This document shows, one piece after another, positions 1 to 6,926 of a stretch of 6,926 bases of DNA (position 1 is the stretch's first letter; the number at the start of each line of letters is the position of its first letter). The stretch covers positions 1-6,926 of the forward strand of contig JAEYUU010000285.1 of NCBI GenBank assembly GCA_023429545.1, given 5' to 3'. A model generated the notes under the pieces. It searched no databases, was not told where the DNA came from, and saw only the letters and a program-made list of their open reading frames with translations. The position numbers and the translations under genes were made by a program. This stretch comes from Verrucomicrobiota bacterium (GTDB taxonomy: Bacteria > Verrucomicrobiota > Verrucomicrobiia > Verrucomicrobiales > Verrucomicrobiaceae).

Positions 1-3000
1 CCTCCAGACTGGTCTGGCCGATTTTTTCGACTTGATGAATAAATGCGTCCGTTCGTTTGAGGACGCCCTCCATGGGGACCACCTCCAGGGTCATCGGCCC
101 CGCAGGGGCAATGTGCTGAACTCCGCACCCTTCCTGGATCTTTACTCTTGTACGCAATACCTCGTGCCGCCGGACGATGTCAGACAGGCTTCGCTCGAGG
201 GCAGGCACATCCAGCATGCCCTTCAGCAGAAAATGCAGCGCGTGATTGTTTGGAGCGCCTTCTTTGCGCAGGACATGATTGCTCCAGATGCGCTCCTGAA
301 ACGAAGAAGCCGGCAATGGATCCATCCTCGGCATTGCGATGATGGTTTGCTCGTTCTCAGCAAGATCACCAAGGCGAAGCTTTTCCAGCGCCGAACAGAA
401 AGATTCGAGCACGGGCTTTTCGAACAACAGACGGACAGGCACGGACTTGCCCAAAGCCTTGCGCAGTTTCGACACCACCGTCATCGCGCGGAGGGAATGG
501 CCGCCCAATTCAAAGAAGTGATCATGAACACCCACAGATTGCACTTCAAGTGCCTCAGACCAGATGGCCGCGACCATCTCCTCCGTTTCAGTCCGGGGAG
601 CCACACGCCGCCTGCTGGCATCTCTGCCATCACCGTCACCTCCATCAGGTCCGGCCTCCCCCTTCCAATGGGTATCTATCAGCGCGTGGCGATCCACCTT
701 TCCATTGGCGTTCAGCGGAAATGAGTCGAGTGCCACGAACACGGAAGGAACCATGTAGGCGGGCAGCCTCCCCTCCAGGAACCGGCGCACCTCGCGAATG
801 GGCAATCTCCCGCGCAGCGACATGAATGCGATGAGCCGCTTGTTGCCAGGGGAGTCCTCCCGCGCGACCACCACGGCGTCACGCATCTGGGGATGGCTGC
901 AAAGCACGGACTCGATCTCGCCCAGTTCAATACGGTGCCCGCGGATTTTCACCTGATGATCCCTCCGGCCAATGAAATCCACCGTGCCATCCGGCAGCCA
1001 GCGCGCGACGTCACCCGTGCGGTAGAGCCGGTCGGCGTTGCGGCGGCCAAAGGGATGCGGAATGAAACGTTCCGCAGTCAACTCCGGTTGGTTCAGGTAA
1101 CCAAGGGCCAAGCCGGCGCCCCCAGTGTACAGGTCCCCCGGCACTCCGGGTGGCACCGGCTGAAGACGGGCGTCCAATATGTAGACGGTGGTGTTGGCTA
1201 TGGGACGCCCAATGGGCACCGACGTGGCACCCGGGGCCAATGCGTCCACCGCGAAACAGGTCGTGAAGGTCGTATTCTCCGTCGGACCGTAGCAGTGGAT
1301 GATTCTGGTGTTGGGCAAATTCCGCAACGCCTTGCGCATGGTTTCCACCGGCATGGTCTCACCTCCCGTGAGGAGCTGCCGGACACCGGACAGGGATTCT
1401 GAGTAAAGCTCCACCAACTGCTCGAACAGCGCCGTGGTGATGAACATCGTGGTGACTTGGCGGCTCGCGATAAATTCCGCCAACTCCTCAAGCGAGAACC
1501 GCCCAGGCGGATGAATCGCGATGCGGGCGCCATTGAGGAGCGCGCCCCAGATCTCAAAGGTCGAGGCATCGAATGATACGGGCGCGACCTGCAGCAAAAC
1601 TTCGCTGGAAGAGAGGCGCACGTAGTCGGTGTTTACCACAAGGCGGACCACGGCGCCATGTGGCACCACCACGCCTTTGGGTTTTCCCGTGGATCCGGAG
1701 GTATAGATCACATAGGCGGGAGATTGCGCGTCCGTGCCGCTCGAGAAGCCGTCGCTGCTCTCGCGCTTGATCACCGGCCAGTCAGTATCCAGCAGAATCG
1801 TCCTGACCCCGCTGGAAGGCAGTTGCGGCGCCAGATTTGACTGCGTCAGCAGCAATGGTGCGCCGGTGTCCTGCAGCATGAAAACGAGCCGTTCCCCGGG
1901 GTAGGCCGGATCGAGTGGCACATAGGCTGCGCCAGCCTTCAGGATGCCCAGCAGGCCGACAATAAGATCGAGGGAACGCTCCGCACAAATCGCTACCATC
2001 CCCCCCTGGCCCGCTCCCTGGGCACGCAGGTAGCGACCCAGGCGGTTGGCCCAGAGGTTCAGCTTATGGTAAGTGATGGACTCCCCTCCAAATGTCGCTG
2101 CCACGGCATCCGGAGTTCGCTTGGCCTGCTGCTCGAACAATTCATGGAGACCCTTGCGCGGATACCTGCGCGCGGTCTCGTTCCATTTCTTCACGACCTG
2201 CCGGCGCGCTGCTCCGCTGAACATTTCCAGATTGCCGAGCCGCCGCGCACCAGACGCTGCCATGCTCTCCAGGAGCGTCTGCAGGTATTCCATCATGCGC
2301 GAAACCGTGTCCTCGGAGAAACGTCGGCGATCATAGACCATATCCAGCACCAGTGATGACCCTCCCCCGTAGGCATTGAGAGTCAGTGGATATCCCGGCT
2401 GGCTGCGCAGGCAGAAATCGCGCCGCCGCCATGCGCCGCCCCGGGCGCTGAGTGCCTTGTCCCAGCTAGGCTCCTGATAGTTGAAAATGCTCTCAAACAG
2501 CCGCGAGCCGCGAGGCACGGCGCTCCAGCCCTGCACATCAGACAGCGGCACATTTTCAAAGCACCGAATCTCCATCCATTGCCGCCTGATCTCGCGGAGC
2601 CATGGAATCAGCCCGCTCTCCGGGTCCAAGCGCACCCGGACCGGCAGCGTATTGACAAACAACCCCGCAATGGCCGGTGCAGAGGAAATGCTGGATTTGC
2701 GGCAGGCGCGGGTGGCTCCGAAAACCACCTCCTGCTCACCGCTGCAACGGCCGAGAAACAGCCCCCAGGCCGCCTGCAGCACGGTGTTAAGCGTCACTCC
2801 GGCCTGGGAAGCCAGCGCACCCAATCGGCGCGTCACCCTTGAGGACAGTTCCACCTTGTACTCTGCCCAGGCATCCCCGCTGCCACGTCCGGGCGCATGA
2901 TCCGCGAGCAAAGGCGTGGGCCTGGTGAATCCCGCCAGGTGCGCACGCCACCACGTTTCCGCAGCCGACCAGTCCTGCTTGAGATGCCAGGCCACATAGT

Positions 3001-3607
3001 CACTGAACGCCGGCGCTGGCGGGAGTTTCTTCTCCCTTCCTGAGCGAAGCGCTTCATAAATCGCAAACACCTCGTCCAGCACCAGCAAGATGCCGCGTGT
3101 GTCCAGAAGCAGATGATGGTGTGTCCAGCACCAGCGCCACCGCTTCCTGCCCGTGCGAAACAACGTGACGCGCATGAGGGGGGCCACGGCGAGATCGACA
3201 CCGGCCCTGCGGTCTTCCGCAAGAAACGTTTCAAACTGGGCATCCTGTTCCTTCGCTGACAGGCCTCTCCAGTCGTGCTCCTGGAATGGCACCGCGGTCG
3301 CACCTTGTACCTCGCGCACCGGCACGTCCACCTCCTGCCACAAGAACCGGCTGCGAAGGAGGTCGTGCCGGTTCACCACCACATTCCAAGCCTGTGCGAA
3401 AGCGCTCGGGGAAAGATCCTCCCTGGTGTGGCAGAGGACTTGCAGCAGATCCAAACCCGGCTGGAAATCCTTCGCATAGTCTGAAATCATGCCCAGCTGC
3501 AGGGGCGAGGGCATTTCGCTGGGTGGGGTTTCCGTCTGGCGTGGCACAAGGAGGAAAACGGTGGGCGTCGTCGGATCATTCCTGCCAAGCTTCACTGCCC
3601 ACCACAT
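1..3607 (-). CDS. Non-ribosomal peptide synthetase, modules C-A-PCP-C(partial); 3' end beyond the left edge
   Basis: This cytoplasmic multidomain enzyme activates an amino acid, loads it on a carrier protein and joins it to an upstream donor chain. The frame is open from after a TAG at 3703-3701 to base 1. Numbering from ATG 3607, the first condensation domain spans about 34-470 (SPLQLGM; HHLLLDT 164-170, catalytic His165; FSDYVAW; FVNTLPVRV). The adenylation domain spans about 487-975: LKAGAAYVPLD, YTSGSTGKPKG 635-645, FDAST 679, YGPTE 773, YRTGD 862, GRRDHQVKIRGHRIELGEIE from 880, NGKVDR with Lys970. A Gly/Asp-rich linker (about 986-1000) leads to the carrier protein with LGGHS and phosphopantetheine Ser1038. 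A second condensation domain begins at about 1097 (LPASSFQERIW; RRHEVLR) and is cut at residue 1202. Aligning to GrsA by eye gives code DAFFLGCTFK, suggesting Ile/Val-like substrates (inference). The start is uncertain: ATG 3607, GTG 3595, GTG 3547 and ATG 3514 are all in frame, and none has a good Shine-Dalgarno. The family call is very secure; the product is unknown. Confidence 0.96.
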   Translation of the reverse strand, partial: MWWAVKLGRNDPTTPTVFLLVPRQTETPPSEMPSPLQLGMISDYAKDFQPGLDLLQVLCHTREDLSPSAFAQAWNVVVNRHDLLRSRFLWQEVDVPVREVQGATAVPFQEHDWRGLSAKEQDAQFETFLAEDRRAGVDLAVAPLMRVTLFRTGRKRWRWCWTHHHLLLDTRGILLVLDEVFAIYEALRSGREKKLPPAPAFSDYVAWHLKQDWSAAETWWRAHLAGFTRPTPLLADHAPGRGSGDAWAEYKVELSSRVTRRLGALASQAGVTLNTVLQAAWGLFLGRCSGEQEVVFGATRACRKSSISSAPAIAGLFVNTLPVRVRLDPESGLIPWLREIRRQWMEIRCFENVPLSDVQGWSAVPRGSRLFESIFNYQEPSWDKALSARGGAWRRRDFCLRSQPGYPLTLNAYGGGSSLVLDMVYDRRRFSEDTVSRMMEYLQTLLESMAASGARRLGNLEMFSGAARRQVVKKWNETARRYPRKGLHELFEQQAKRTPDAVAATFGGESITYHKLNLWANRLGRYLRAQGAGQGGMVAICAERSLDLIVGLLGILKAGAAYVPLDPAYPGERLVFMLQDTGAPLLLTQSNLAPQLPSSGVRTILLDTDWPVIKRESSDGFSSGTDAQSPAYVIYTSGSTGKPKGVVVPHGAVVRLVVNTDYVRLSSSEVLLQVAPVSFDASTFEIWGALLNGARIAIHPPGRFSLEELAEFIASRQVTTMFITTALFEQLVELYSESLSGVRQLLTGGETMPVETMRKALRNLPNTRIIHCYGPTENTTFTTCFAVDALAPGATSVPIGRPIANTTVYILDARLQPVPPGVPGDLYTGGAGLALGYLNQPELTAERFIPHPFGRRNADRLYRTGDVARWLPDGTVDFIGRRDHQVKIRGHRIELGEIESVLCSHPQMRDAVVVAREDSPGNKRLIAFMSLRGRLPIREVRRFLEGRLPAYMVPSVFVALDSFPLNANGKVDRHALIDTHWKGEAGPDGGDGDGRDASRRRVAPRTETEEMVAAIWSEALEVQSVGVHDHFFELGGHSLRAMTVVSKLRKALGKSVPVRLLFEKPVLESFCSALEKLRLGDLAENEQTIIAMPRMDPLPASSFQERIWSNHVLRKEGAPNNHALHFLLKGMLDVPALERSLSDIVRRHEVLRTRVKIQEGCGVQHIAPAGPMTLEVVPMEGVLKRTDAFIHQVEKIGQTSLE

Positions 3608-3893
3608 GCCATGGTAGCGAAGAAATGCAGCGCATCGGAGGGTCACTGATGAGTCCGCCAGTTTGCCATTCTTTTCCTCGAGTGCTCCGGTTTTGTTCCA
3701 CTAGTCGCATTTTTCCGTCTTTCCACTCATCTGAGTCCCGGGCACTGGCGCATCCCGTTCTGCTTGCAGGCCGGACGCAGAATCTCCGCAGGGGCAAAGA
3801 TGAGGATTCTTCACGGCCTATCCCATCGCGTGCTCATCTAAACGGGCTCACCGCGATGCATTGTCTCTCGCCTTCCCTGAGTGCCCTCCAGAC
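3608..3893. other. Intergenic region between the GT2-FkbM gene and the NRPS; likely leader or promoter of the NRPS
   Basis: No convincing protein gene is seen here. The NRPS frame is closed upstream by TAG at 3703-3701, so the synthetase cannot start further right. On the minus strand, 3720-3661 is purine-rich. It includes GAGGAAAAGA directly before an ATG at 3669 that opens an 8-codon frame (MANWRTHQ, stop 3645-3643). Inverted repeats present are agatgag 3798-3804 with ctcatct 3833-3839, ttctgc 3758-3763 with gcagaa 3777-3782, and actca-tc-tgagt 3725-3736. None is followed by a T-run, so I call no terminator. I could not recognise a clear -35/-10 pair. The gap is much longer than the 65 bp between the two upstream genes, which hints at a separate promoter for the NRPS (inference). 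Confidence 0.5.
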
Positions 3894-6098
3894 TCAGCGA
3901 TGGGCTCGCTGACGCTCATTCTTCTCCTTCAAGATCGAGAGCTTTTCCCGCAATTCCACGATCTTGGATTTCCTTTCGTCCAGCCGTCGCTGCTGATCGA
4001 GGCATACTGCAGCCTGCTCCTGAATCTTGGCCTCCTTCTCCAGCAGCGCCCGATGGTCAATCTGACAGGCCTCCACGTGCATGCGATGCGCGAGTTGCAT
4101 CAGGGCGTTCAACTCCGTCCGGACGGCGCACAAGATATCCGCTGAAGTGAAGATGAGATTCCCCCACTGCCCATCCACGAATTGCGCGGGATCCATCTCC
4201 ACCATCTCGTGCTCATCAAAGCGGATCACCGCAATGCAGTGCTCATACCCCTGCGCCTTCGCCGCAGCCGTCAGCCTCTCTGGAAACGAGTGCTCCCAGT
4301 CCGGATACAGTCCCGGCGTCACAAACTCACACATCAGCACCTCCGCCTTTACCTGCCCCATTCCTTCGAGCACCTTCAGGTCGTTGCCCTCAGTGTCTAT
4401 CTTCACGAGCCCCACCTCATGGCCTATCACACCCTCCTCTGCCAGGCTCCCGAGTGAGCGGCAGGTCACCGGCACACCGGCATCATGGTGGAAATTGACG
4501 GCCGAGGGCGATGCCTGCAGAGAATGAAAATATTCCAGCGGGCGGCCTGCTTCGTCCGTTGCAATGTGCAACCGCCCTTCATGATCGGTAGCGTCAATTG
4601 CGTAGGGAAACACGCGCGAGCCGCTGCCTTCCACGAGATTGCGCAGCACTGGCAGGTGCTCTGCGAAGGGCTCAAACAATGTCCCTTCAAACCCCAGGTC
4701 AAAAAACACCGTCGCAAATGAACCTTTCTCCGCACCCACATCAACGAAGGTTTTGCTCTTGAGCCGGGCTGCCAGAATCTTGAGAATCATCACCTCAGTC
4801 TCCTGCTGGTAGAGCTCCTCGCGCGGCGCAGCAATCAAAGGCGAATGAAACACAATCACCCCCTGCGCAGGGCGGGATGGTCGGGCTGGCTTCAGGTGTG
4901 CATTGAGTCCATCTCTCCTGTATCCCATAAGCTTTTCGCACAGATGGGCTGCCTCCCACACATTCGACACTCCAAACTCCGAAGCATCAAGGTGCAGGTA
5001 GTGACCTCCGTAGCGCTTTAGTTGTGGAGTGGGGGCGGGGGGACAGGTGACGAACGACTTCGTCGCGTACTCCACATCGAACCACTCCTGCAGACCACGA
5101 TCATCAGACAAACTCTGGCGCACCAGATCGCGCAATGCCTGCCACTCCGCCTCGTTCGTTGATCGGTACTCGCGCATGGCGTTCTGCACAAGCTGTCGGC
5201 GATCCACCATGAGTTCTTGATCATCCGGGAAGAGTGCCGTCTTCGCGCTTTGGAACGAATGAGCGCTGCATGTGGACAGCAATGGCAGGTCCGGTATCCA
5301 CGTTTGCCAGTCGCGCCCAGTCCCGCGCGTTTGATTGAGCACGTTGAAATCCTCAGCAATCGGAGAGCGGTTCTTGAGGAATATTGTAGCCACTCCGTTG
5401 CTGTTGCCCGAAAGCCCGTTGATGGAAAGCGGGGCATCAAGCGTACAGTAGCACCGCACCAGATGGGCCAGGGCAAACCCGCTGTACACGTCTGGACAAT
5501 CGCCGTGGAAAACCCGCCCGGTCATTTTTCTGAGCGAGTCCAGCAGGCTCCGGTGTACCGCGGAAGAATACACCGTGGGAAGCTCCGCGTAGCTGATCCG
5601 GGAATTGGCTGCGTCCAGGATCGCCTGCCTGGAGTCCCTCGAGCGAATGGGATGGTAGAAGTCTTTCTGTTTAAGAGGAATCAACAGGGTATGGGGCGAG
5701 AGAACATCCTGCACGTGGACGTCCGGCCAGTTGTAGCACACTGAGTCCCAGCGCAGCAGCTTCGTGTCCAGCATGCGCAGGAGCCTGTCCGCCTCCTTGA
5801 GACAGTGCAGCATGAGGCCATCGTCACTTCCCAGCACCAGGATGAACTCCCCGGCCGCCTGTTCCACCGCGAACTCCCAGTTCTCCTGCATGGAGAGTGT
5901 GCGCTCCGGGCGAACCCGGCGGATTCGGGGCGAGTTGATACTGGCGATCAGCGCTTCCGTCGCGGAGGTGGCGCTGTTGTCCGAGACGAGGATCTCGTAG
6001 TCCTCAAACTCCTGCTCCAGGCAGGTGCGTAGCGTCAATCCCAGGGTCTTCTCAGCATTGCGGGTGGGAATGACGACACTGAAACGGGGCCGGGACAT
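3894..6098 (-). CDS. Bifunctional GT2 glycosyltransferase - FkbM-type methyltransferase with C-terminal coiled coil
   Basis: This complete 734-residue protein combines two enzymes. Residues 1-225 are a family-2 glycosyltransferase, which transfers a sugar from a nucleotide donor: FSVVIPTRNAEKTLG at the N-terminus, VSDNS at 38-42, and LVLGSDD with the metal-binding Asp pair 92-93. A later GDCPDVYSGF (199-208) probably lies at the acceptor/catalytic site. Residues 230-430 match nothing I recognise. Residues 448-651 are an FkbM-family SAM-dependent methyltransferase: FVDVGAEKGSF (451-461) for SAM, FEPF 475-478, KIDTEGND 566-573, CEF 590-592 and a closing GNLIFTS. Residues about 662-730 are charged and heptad-like, predicted coiled coil. 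No signal peptide or membrane segment is seen, so it is likely cytoplasmic. The ATG at 6098 sits right before the GT2 fold, but I see no clear Shine-Dalgarno. It lies 65 bp after the upstream glycosyltransferase gene, in the same direction. FkbM enzymes usually O-methylate sugars or hydroxyls; the acceptor here is unknown. Confidence 0.93.
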   Translation of the reverse strand: MSRPRFSVVIPTRNAEKTLGLTLRTCLEQEFEDYEILVSDNSATSATEALIASINSPRIRRVRPERTLSMQENWEFAVEQAAGEFILVLGSDDGLMLHCLKEADRLLRMLDTKLLRWDSVCYNWPDVHVQDVLSPHTLLIPLKQKDFYHPIRSRDSRQAILDAANSRISYAELPTVYSSAVHRSLLDSLRKMTGRVFHGDCPDVYSGFALAHLVRCYCTLDAPLSINGLSGNSNGVATIFLKNRSPIAEDFNVLNQTRGTGRDWQTWIPDLPLLSTCSAHSFQSAKTALFPDDQELMVDRRQLVQNAMREYRSTNEAEWQALRDLVRQSLSDDRGLQEWFDVEYATKSFVTCPPAPTPQLKRYGGHYLHLDASEFGVSNVWEAAHLCEKLMGYRRDGLNAHLKPARPSRPAQGVIVFHSPLIAAPREELYQQETEVMILKILAARLKSKTFVDVGAEKGSFATVFFDLGFEGTLFEPFAEHLPVLRNLVEGSGSRVFPYAIDATDHEGRLHIATDEAGRPLEYFHSLQASPSAVNFHHDAGVPVTCRSLGSLAEEGVIGHEVGLVKIDTEGNDLKVLEGMGQVKAEVLMCEFVTPGLYPDWEHSFPERLTAAAKAQGYEHCIAVIRFDEHEMVEMDPAQFVDGQWGNLIFTSADILCAVRTELNALMQLAHRMHVEACQIDHRALLEKEAKIQEQAAVCLDQQRRLDERKSKIVELREKLSILKEKNERQRAHR

Positions 6099-6143
6099 GT
6101 CAGACGGTTCGTTCGTAAACTCAGGAGGACTGGGGATGAAAGG

Positions 6144-6158
6144 CCCGTCACTGACGGG
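6144..6158 (-). terminator. Short GC-rich hairpin just after the upstream glycosyltransferase stop; possible weak terminator
   Basis: The sequence cccgtc-act-gacggg forms a 6-bp stem with a 3-nt loop, starting 5 bases beyond the TAA of the upstream gene on the minus strand. Read on that strand it is followed by ccTTTcatcccc, only a token T-run. That makes a strong intrinsic terminator unlikely. It could attenuate readthrough, act as a 3'-end stabiliser between cistrons, or be chance. Confidence 0.25.
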
Positions 6159-6163
6159 GTGGT

Positions 6164-6926
6164 TTAGCGACGGGGAATCTCACAGGAACTGATCGGGGGC
6201 CGTGTCGCAGGTGCTGGCAGGCAATCGCGATAGAAGGATTCCAGAAGCGGAATCACCGCCTCGCGGGAAAATCGACTGCGGGCGAACTCGCGTCCGCGGG
6301 CACCCATGGCAGCGGCCTCCTCTGGCGAATTCAGGAGCTTGGCGATGGCTTCCGCCATCTGGTGAGGAGACATCCCGGGGAGGATCAGTGCAGCGTTCTC
6401 TCCGGCCAGCTCACGGCCGATATTCGTCTCACCCATCACGAGCGGCTTGCCCATGGCAAGATACTCCGGGACCTTCGCGGGCAGGCGGTGCGCATTGAAG
6501 TAGTCACCGTCTCCAGGCTGTACCGCCACGTCCGCAAGGCGCATGATCTCGGGAATTCGGTTCCGCTCGACAAAACCCAACTCATGGCAGCGTGGTCCGG
6601 GGCGGAAATGGAGCCCATCATAGTTCGCGGGCAGAACATGCCCCGTGCGAATGAGTGCCAGATCCATGCCGCCTTCAATCAGGAGATCCACCGCTTCATA
6701 GAGCTGGCGGATATCCAAGGCTGCAGCGGCGTGGTCGTTGCCATTGAAGACCACGAGGCGGGTGGCAGGCGCAAGACCCAGCTCCCGACGGAGGGATTCA
6801 TTACGCGGCCCATTCGAGAAAAACTTGAAGTTCATGACAGGAACGATTTCCTGTCTCGGAATCCCGGCTGGCGTGAGCGATTCGAGGCACCGGTGCACCA
6901 TGGTGACACCGTTCGCGGACTTCAAA
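6164..6926 (-). CDS. Glycosyltransferase family 4 (GT-B fold), C-terminal part; 5' end beyond the right edge
   Basis: Only the last ~253 codons lie in the window; the frame is open through the right edge and ends at TAA 6166-6164. Counting from the codon at 6925, the fragment is the nucleotide-sugar-binding half of a GT-B glycosyltransferase. VPVMNFKFF (28-36) sits where family 4 enzymes have the 'IPNGVD' linker. LVVFNGNDH (57-65) begins the C-terminal Rossmann domain. GFVERNRIPEIMRLADVAVQP (117-137) is the usual strand-helix leading to the donor site, and RLPAKVPEYLAMGKPLV (147-163) is the core donor-binding motif. The second Glu of the family's E-X7-E is Glu154, but the first position is His146 rather than Glu. 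A typical C-terminal helix (AEAIAKLLNSPEEAAAMG) follows. Full-length members are usually 350-420 residues, so about 100-170 are missing. It probably adds a sugar to a glycan or metabolite made by this cluster; donor and acceptor cannot be read from sequence. The TTG at 6925 is not a real start. Confidence 0.88.
   Translation of the reverse strand, partial: LKSANGVTMVHRCLESLTPAGIPRQEIVPVMNFKFFSNGPRNESLRRELGLAPATRLVVFNGNDHAAAALDIRQLYEAVDLLIEGGMDLALIRTGHVLPANYDGLHFRPGPRCHELGFVERNRIPEIMRLADVAVQPGDGDYFNAHRLPAKVPEYLAMGKPLVMGETNIGRELAGENAALILPGMSPHQMAEAIAKLLNSPEEAAAMGARGREFARSRFSREAVIPLLESFYRDCLPAPATRPPISSCEIPRR

Noticed and set aside
616..652. Short GGTGAC/GGTGATGG-like repeat in the NRPS
   Set aside because: It encodes the Gly/Asp-rich linker between adenylation and carrier domains; ordinary linker composition, not a separate repeat element.
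32..724. Plus-strand 230-codon open frame
   Set aside because: It lies wholly antisense to the carrier-protein and condensation part of the NRPS, with no recognisable domain; it is a shadow of a GC-rich gene.
893..1402. Plus-strand 169-codon open frame
   Set aside because: Antisense to the adenylation cores A5-A8 of the NRPS; no family resemblance.
2833..3303. Minus-strand 156-codon open frame
   Set aside because: Same strand but shifted frame relative to the first condensation domain, whose own frame shows all the conserved motifs.
3576..3797. Minus-strand frame of up to 73 codons overlapping the NRPS start region
   Set aside because: It uses TTG as the longest start, resembles no family I know (not MbtH-like), and its end overlaps the NRPS frame. 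An internal ATG at 3709 has a purine-rich lead, but composition gives no support for coding.
3798..3839. Inverted repeat agatgag / ctcatct as a terminator after the GT2-FkbM gene
   Set aside because: The arms are only 7 bp with a 28-nt loop and no T-run follows; not a credible intrinsic terminator.
3286..3912. Plus-strand 208-codon open frame spanning the intergenic gap
   Set aside because: Proline/serine-rich translation typical of antisense reading, half of it opposite the NRPS; no motif and no ribosome-binding site I trust.
6123..6192. Plus-strand AGGAGG at 6123-6128 followed by ATG 6136 and an 18-codon frame
   Set aside because: Good-looking Shine-Dalgarno spacing but a tiny peptide antisense to the 3' end of the glycosyltransferase gene, and its middle is the hairpin; most likely chance.

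Overview
The window carries three genes in a row, all on the minus strand, so transcription runs from right to left. In that order they are: the C-terminal part of a family-4-type glycosyltransferase (cut by the right edge, stop at 6164), a complete 734-residue protein fusing a family-2 glycosyltransferase to an FkbM-type methyltransferase with a C-terminal coiled coil (6098 to 3894), and the first ~1200 residues of a non-ribosomal peptide synthetase (from about 3607, cut by the left edge). I saw no RNA gene, mobile element, CRISPR array or integration site.

The synthetase is easy to miss because its frame has no stop inside the window. I read it codon by codon from 3607 to base 1 and found no interruption. 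Its domains are condensation - adenylation - carrier protein - start of a second condensation domain. The cores are in canonical order: SPLQ, HHxxxD, YTSGSTGKPKG, FDAST, YGPTE, YRTGD, NGKVDR and LGGHS. My by-eye specificity code for the adenylation domain is DAFFLGCTFK, which suggests a branched aliphatic amino acid such as isoleucine or valine. A condensation domain at the N-terminus means this protein is probably not the chain starter and takes its acyl or peptidyl donor from a partner outside the window.

The two glycosyltransferase genes are 65 bp apart. A 6-bp hairpin lies in that gap. The synthetase follows the fusion gene after a gap of about 290 bp, which may hold its own promoter. The simplest inference is a secondary-metabolite or cell-surface glycoconjugate cluster in which a peptide is made and sugar and methyl groups are added to it or to a companion glycan. 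The sequence does not prove that the three genes serve one product.

The organism is a bacterium with a moderately GC-rich genome (roughly 58-60% by eye, not counted). Shine-Dalgarno sequences are weak or absent at the chosen starts. That, with large GT/FkbM proteins next to a synthetase, would fit Verrucomicrobiota, Planctomycetota or myxobacteria, but the window does not settle it.
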